Shown here: positions 13,300 to 15,779 of the stretch, one piece after another | Position numbering within the stretch: the stretch's first letter is position 1 | Layout of the letters: the number at the start of each line of letters is the position of its first letter | Assembly (NCBI GenBank): GCA_016213865.1 | Contig: JACQZL010000165.1 | Location: 1 to 15,779 of the forward strand | Length of the DNA: 15,779 bases | DNA from: Candidatus Rifleibacteriota bacterium | Lineage (GTDB): Bacteria > UBP17 > UBA6191 > JACPRK01 | Direction: 5' to 3' | Notes under the pieces: generated by a model | Told to the model about the DNA's origin: nothing | Databases searched by the model: none | The model's input: the letters and a program-made list of their open reading frames with translations, nothing else | Position numbers and translations under genes: made by a program

Positions 13300-15420
13300 G
13301 TGTTCGTGAAGACCATCGCTGGTGTCCTGCTCGCGCTGCTCGTGACTGCCGGGTCGGCCTCCCAGGCCCTGGCCGGTCAGTTGATGACCTTGAATCCGCG
13401 CCTGCGAGACGCCGGCTTCCAGGTCTCGAGCTACGTGAAGAAGCCGGTATTCACCACGCTCTCGGTCACGAAGGACTTCCTCGACAAGACGTACCTCTTC
13501 GGTGCTCTGGCCGAGGCCAGCACAGACAACTACCTCACGATGGGTGAGGGCGCGGGCCCGTATCGGATTCGCTGGGAGGTCGAGGGCAACTCGGCGCTGA
13601 TGCTCCTGGACCAGCGGGAACTGGTCCCGGCCATCGGCGGGTCGTCCCAGTTGGCGATCAATCGCTTTCCAATGCGCGAGGTGGGGGACGAAGTCGAGCT
13701 CGACCTGGCGCACCCCGAGGTGAAGGGATTCGGCCTGGTCGTCGACGGCACCGCCTACAAGGGAGAGCGGCCGGGCGCCATCTACGACCTGGTTTCCGAA
13801 CCCGGCTTCGTGAGCTGGGGCGAGAAGTTCCTCTGCCAGGCCGAAGGCGAGACCGACGGCCCCGCTCAGTTGACTCTGGCCGTCAAGTACTTCCTGAAGG
13901 AGGCCGGGGCCCCGACCGCCTACCAGGCCAAGCTCTACTCGGACGACGACGCGCGGCGGTACGGTTTCTTCACGATGTCGAAGCTGGCCCGCCAGGAGGA
14001 CGGCACCGCGGCCGAACAGACCTTCGTGACGCGGTGGGACCTGTCCAGGAAGGTGGTCTACCTGCTGCACCCGTCGATCCCGGCGGCCTACCGGCAGACG
14101 TTTCGCGATTGCGTGCTCTCCTGGAACAAGGTGTTCCTGCAGACGAACGGCGTCGAGCCGATCGAAGTGCGGGACGGCACGGACGACCAGTTGCCCGGAG
14201 ACCTTCGCAACCACGTCCTCTACTGGGTCGACTATCCGACGCCGTACGGCAACGGCGCCATCGGTCCCAGCCTGGCCGATCCGGATACCGGCGAGATGCT
14301 CGACGGCGACGTGATCTTCTACGCAGCTTCCTACCGGGACACCATCGCGCGGTTGCGCTATGAAGCCGCGAACGATCCCAAGGCCAAGGGGCGCTGTCGC
14401 GGCTCCGTGAAGCAGGCGCTCGAGGGCCGCAAGGGCCGCGGCAAGAACCCGAAGCAGAACCGCGGGTTCGAGCTGAAGCTGGGTCCGGCGGGCGGCCTCA
14501 CCTTCCGGGCCAGTTGCGCCTGCCCTTTCAATGCGGCGGCCAAGCTGACTGCCAAGGCTCAACTCGACGTGACCACGATGACCGACGAGGAGCTCTTCAA
14601 GCGTCTGATCCAGGAGACGATCCCGCACGAGGTTGGTCATACCCTCGGCCTGCGCCACAACTTCAGCGGTACCGCGGACGTGAAGAACGCCAAGGGCGCC
14701 GACTCGACCTCCTTGATGGACTACGAGGTCGATCTGCAGGCCCTCATCGAGCCGGGTTCCTACGACACTGCCGCGATCGCCTTCGGCTACGACGGCAAGG
14801 CCGCACTCCACGAGAACCAGAGCTTCCTGTACGCCACGGATGAGGACCTGGAGGTCGACCCGCTTGCCAACCAATGGGATTCAGGTGACGTCCTGGCCTT
14901 CTACGAGGCACGCTACAAGCACTTCTTGAAGCTGCGCGACGGCGACTATTTCACCTCGTTCCAGGAGTACGCCGGCAGCCAGGAGTCGAACCTGCAGGTG
15001 CTCCGCAAGTTCGTCAACCGTGACGAGAAGCAGGGGCGCAAGGCGTTCGACTTCCTCGTGAAGATCCTGCTGTCGCGTCCTCCCGAGCCACCCTTCAACG
15101 CGGTGGAGCGTCTGCTGGCCATGCAGGTGCTGACGACTCCGTCCGAGTCGCTGGCCCCGCTCGACGACAAGCAGTTGTCCGCCGTGGCAGAGGCCTTGGC
15201 GCAGAACGTGGCCCCCTGCTCCGACGACGATTTCGACTTTCGCGTGGCTGCGATCGAGACGCTGAAGCAGATGAACAACATTTACGGCTACCAGGCGCTG
15301 CAGACGGTCGCCGCAGCCTTCAAGAAGGCCCGGACGGGCAAAGCCGGCCCCCTGGAGCCGCGCGACCAGGAGCTTGTCCTGCGGATCGAGCAGGCCCTGC
15401 CCGGCTACTTCGCGAAGTAA
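13300..15420 (+). CDS. Secreted zinc-dependent metalloprotease (DUF5117/DUF4953-like)
   Basis: 706 residues from GTG 13300, picked among GTG 13297, 13300 and 13306 because GAGG (13291-13294) is 5 nt away. Residues 1-26 are a Sec signal peptide ending QALA. The zinc site is HEVGHTLGLRH, with His443, His447 and His453 as ligands and Glu444 as catalytic base, followed by NFSGT. A Met-turn-like SLMDY comes about 20 residues later. The upstream IGPSLADPDTGEMLDGDV pattern is typical of this family. A Lys/Arg/Gly-rich insert with several Cys (about 358-412) lies before the zinc site. The C-terminal third is helical. It should degrade peptides outside the cytoplasm. It is divergent from the toroid/DUF362 pair across 146 bp; a TTGACG near 13238 lacks a convincing -10. 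Confidence 0.9.
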   Translation: MFVKTIAGVLLALLVTAGSASQALAGQLMTLNPRLRDAGFQVSSYVKKPVFTTLSVTKDFLDKTYLFGALAEASTDNYLTMGEGAGPYRIRWEVEGNSALMLLDQRELVPAIGGSSQLAINRFPMREVGDEVELDLAHPEVKGFGLVVDGTAYKGERPGAIYDLVSEPGFVSWGEKFLCQAEGETDGPAQLTLAVKYFLKEAGAPTAYQAKLYSDDDARRYGFFTMSKLARQEDGTAAEQTFVTRWDLSRKVVYLLHPSIPAAYRQTFRDCVLSWNKVFLQTNGVEPIEVRDGTDDQLPGDLRNHVLYWVDYPTPYGNGAIGPSLADPDTGEMLDGDVIFYAASYRDTIARLRYEAANDPKAKGRCRGSVKQALEGRKGRGKNPKQNRGFELKLGPAGGLTFRASCACPFNAAAKLTAKAQLDVTTMTDEELFKRLIQETIPHEVGHTLGLRHNFSGTADVKNAKGADSTSLMDYEVDLQALIEPGSYDTAAIAFGYDGKAALHENQSFLYATDEDLEVDPLANQWDSGDVLAFYEARYKHFLKLRDGDYFTSFQEYAGSQESNLQVLRKFVNRDEKQGRKAFDFLVKILLSRPPEPPFNAVERLLAMQVLTTPSESLAPLDDKQLSAVAEALAQNVAPCSDDDFDFRVAAIETLKQMNNIYGYQALQTVAAAFKKARTGKAGPLEPRDQELVLRIEQALPGYFAK

Positions 15421-15779
15421 AGGGTGCTCGCCGGGTCACCTCCTCCGGCGCTCGGCCGCTCCTCGTTCGACCCCGAAGAAGACCGGAACCTGTCGACCTG
15501 GGAGTGAGGCGACAAAGGCCCCCGGGCATCACCGCTCACGAGGCCAGTTGCGGTTGTCAACTCACGAACCGCCAACGCGCCCGGAGGGTGGGGCGCGACG
15601 ACGGATCATGGAGAAGATGAACCTGCAAGACCCCAAGACGGGCATCGGCCAATCCCAAGGCTTCCTTCCGCACACTCCGAGGTCCTTCGGAAGATGGTGA
15701 TGAAGTCGAGATCGCTTCAGGCGGGTCTGTCCTTCGATACGCGGCCTGACGGCCGCTACTCAGGATGCACGGGCACCCG
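15421..15779. other. Intergenic end region without a convincing gene
   Basis: Just after the protease stop, CGCCGG (15429-15434) and CCGGCG (15445-15450) can pair over a 10-nt loop, but no T-run follows. A 30-codon frame from ATG 15608 to TGA 15700 has no ribosome site and is not supported. The final part is a dispersed repeat. Confidence 0.5.
15712..15779. repeat. Dispersed GTCCTTCGA...CTCAGGATG repeat, cut by window edge
   Basis: GTCCTTCGATACGCGGCC (15729-15746), TGAC loop, then GGCCGCTACTCAGGATG (15751-15767). GCGGCC/GGCCGC form a perfect 6-bp stem with a 4-nt loop. Reverse-complemented, the order CTGAG, hairpin, TCGAAGGAC matches the block at 1364-1441. I recognise the type as a common intergenic repeat. 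Confidence 0.5.

Noticed and set aside
12850..14874. Long minus-strand frame (674 codons)
   Set aside because: Antisense to the metalloprotease, whose frame has a signal peptide and zinc motif; the minus product has shadow-type composition.
15608..15700. 30-codon ORF (starts MEKMNLQDPKTGIG)
   Set aside because: No ribosome site, no homology recognised, inside repeat-bearing intergenic DNA.

Overview
The window is high-GC DNA (most codons end in G or C) from a Gram-negative-type bacterium. It encodes an O-antigen-ligase-like membrane protein, Sec- and Tat-type export signals and an LPP20-like secreted protein. The interspersed pseudo-palindromes, the tubulin-like (Tubulin_2) protein and the Tat-exported DUF362 protein fit an uncultivated, repeat-rich lineage such as Planctomycetota, Acidobacteriota or relatives. 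That placement is inference; no rRNA or tRNA gene is present to settle it.

Left part (1-4661). A tubulin/FtsZ-superfamily gene runs off the left edge on the minus strand. It is divergent from a two-gene plus-strand module, a small helical protein and a minimal nucleotidyltransferase, which resembles AbiEii/MNT-type toxin-antitoxin pairs. A palindromic repeat (element A) separates this from minus-strand genes for a TrmA/RlmD-type rRNA uracil methyltransferase and, upstream of it, a secreted LPP20-like protein with a near-consensus promoter.

Middle part (4662-8083). This is the scrambled part of the window. About 1 kb without an intact gene (4662-5706) holds a truncated coding remnant, a possible transposase-like tail, element B, a hairpin and a promoter. 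Two surface-polysaccharide-type genes follow, a SAM methyltransferase and a Wzy/WaaL-like O-antigen ligase. Then come element C and a second remnant of the first decayed gene. The two remnants share a 92-bp repeat with one mismatch.

Right part (8018-15779). A near-consensus promoter drives a tight three-gene membrane operon of unknown function: a shortened cyclic-nucleotide-binding domain joined to membrane segments and a Cys cluster, then a multi-pass coiled-coil protein, then a membrane-anchored TPR protein. I consider this the best candidate for an undescribed system. Palindromic element D separates it from a convergent minus-strand pair: a squalene-cyclase-like alpha/alpha-toroid protein followed, with an 11-nt overlap, by a Tat-exported DUF362 protein. 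A large secreted zinc metalloprotease (HEVGHTLGLRH) reads right. The last 359 bp hold no convincing gene, only a short ORF and part of another dispersed repeat.

Stretches over 300 bp without an intact gene are 1132-1502 (promoter, hairpin, repeat), 4662-5706, 7639-8083 and 15421-15779. Their contents are listed individually.
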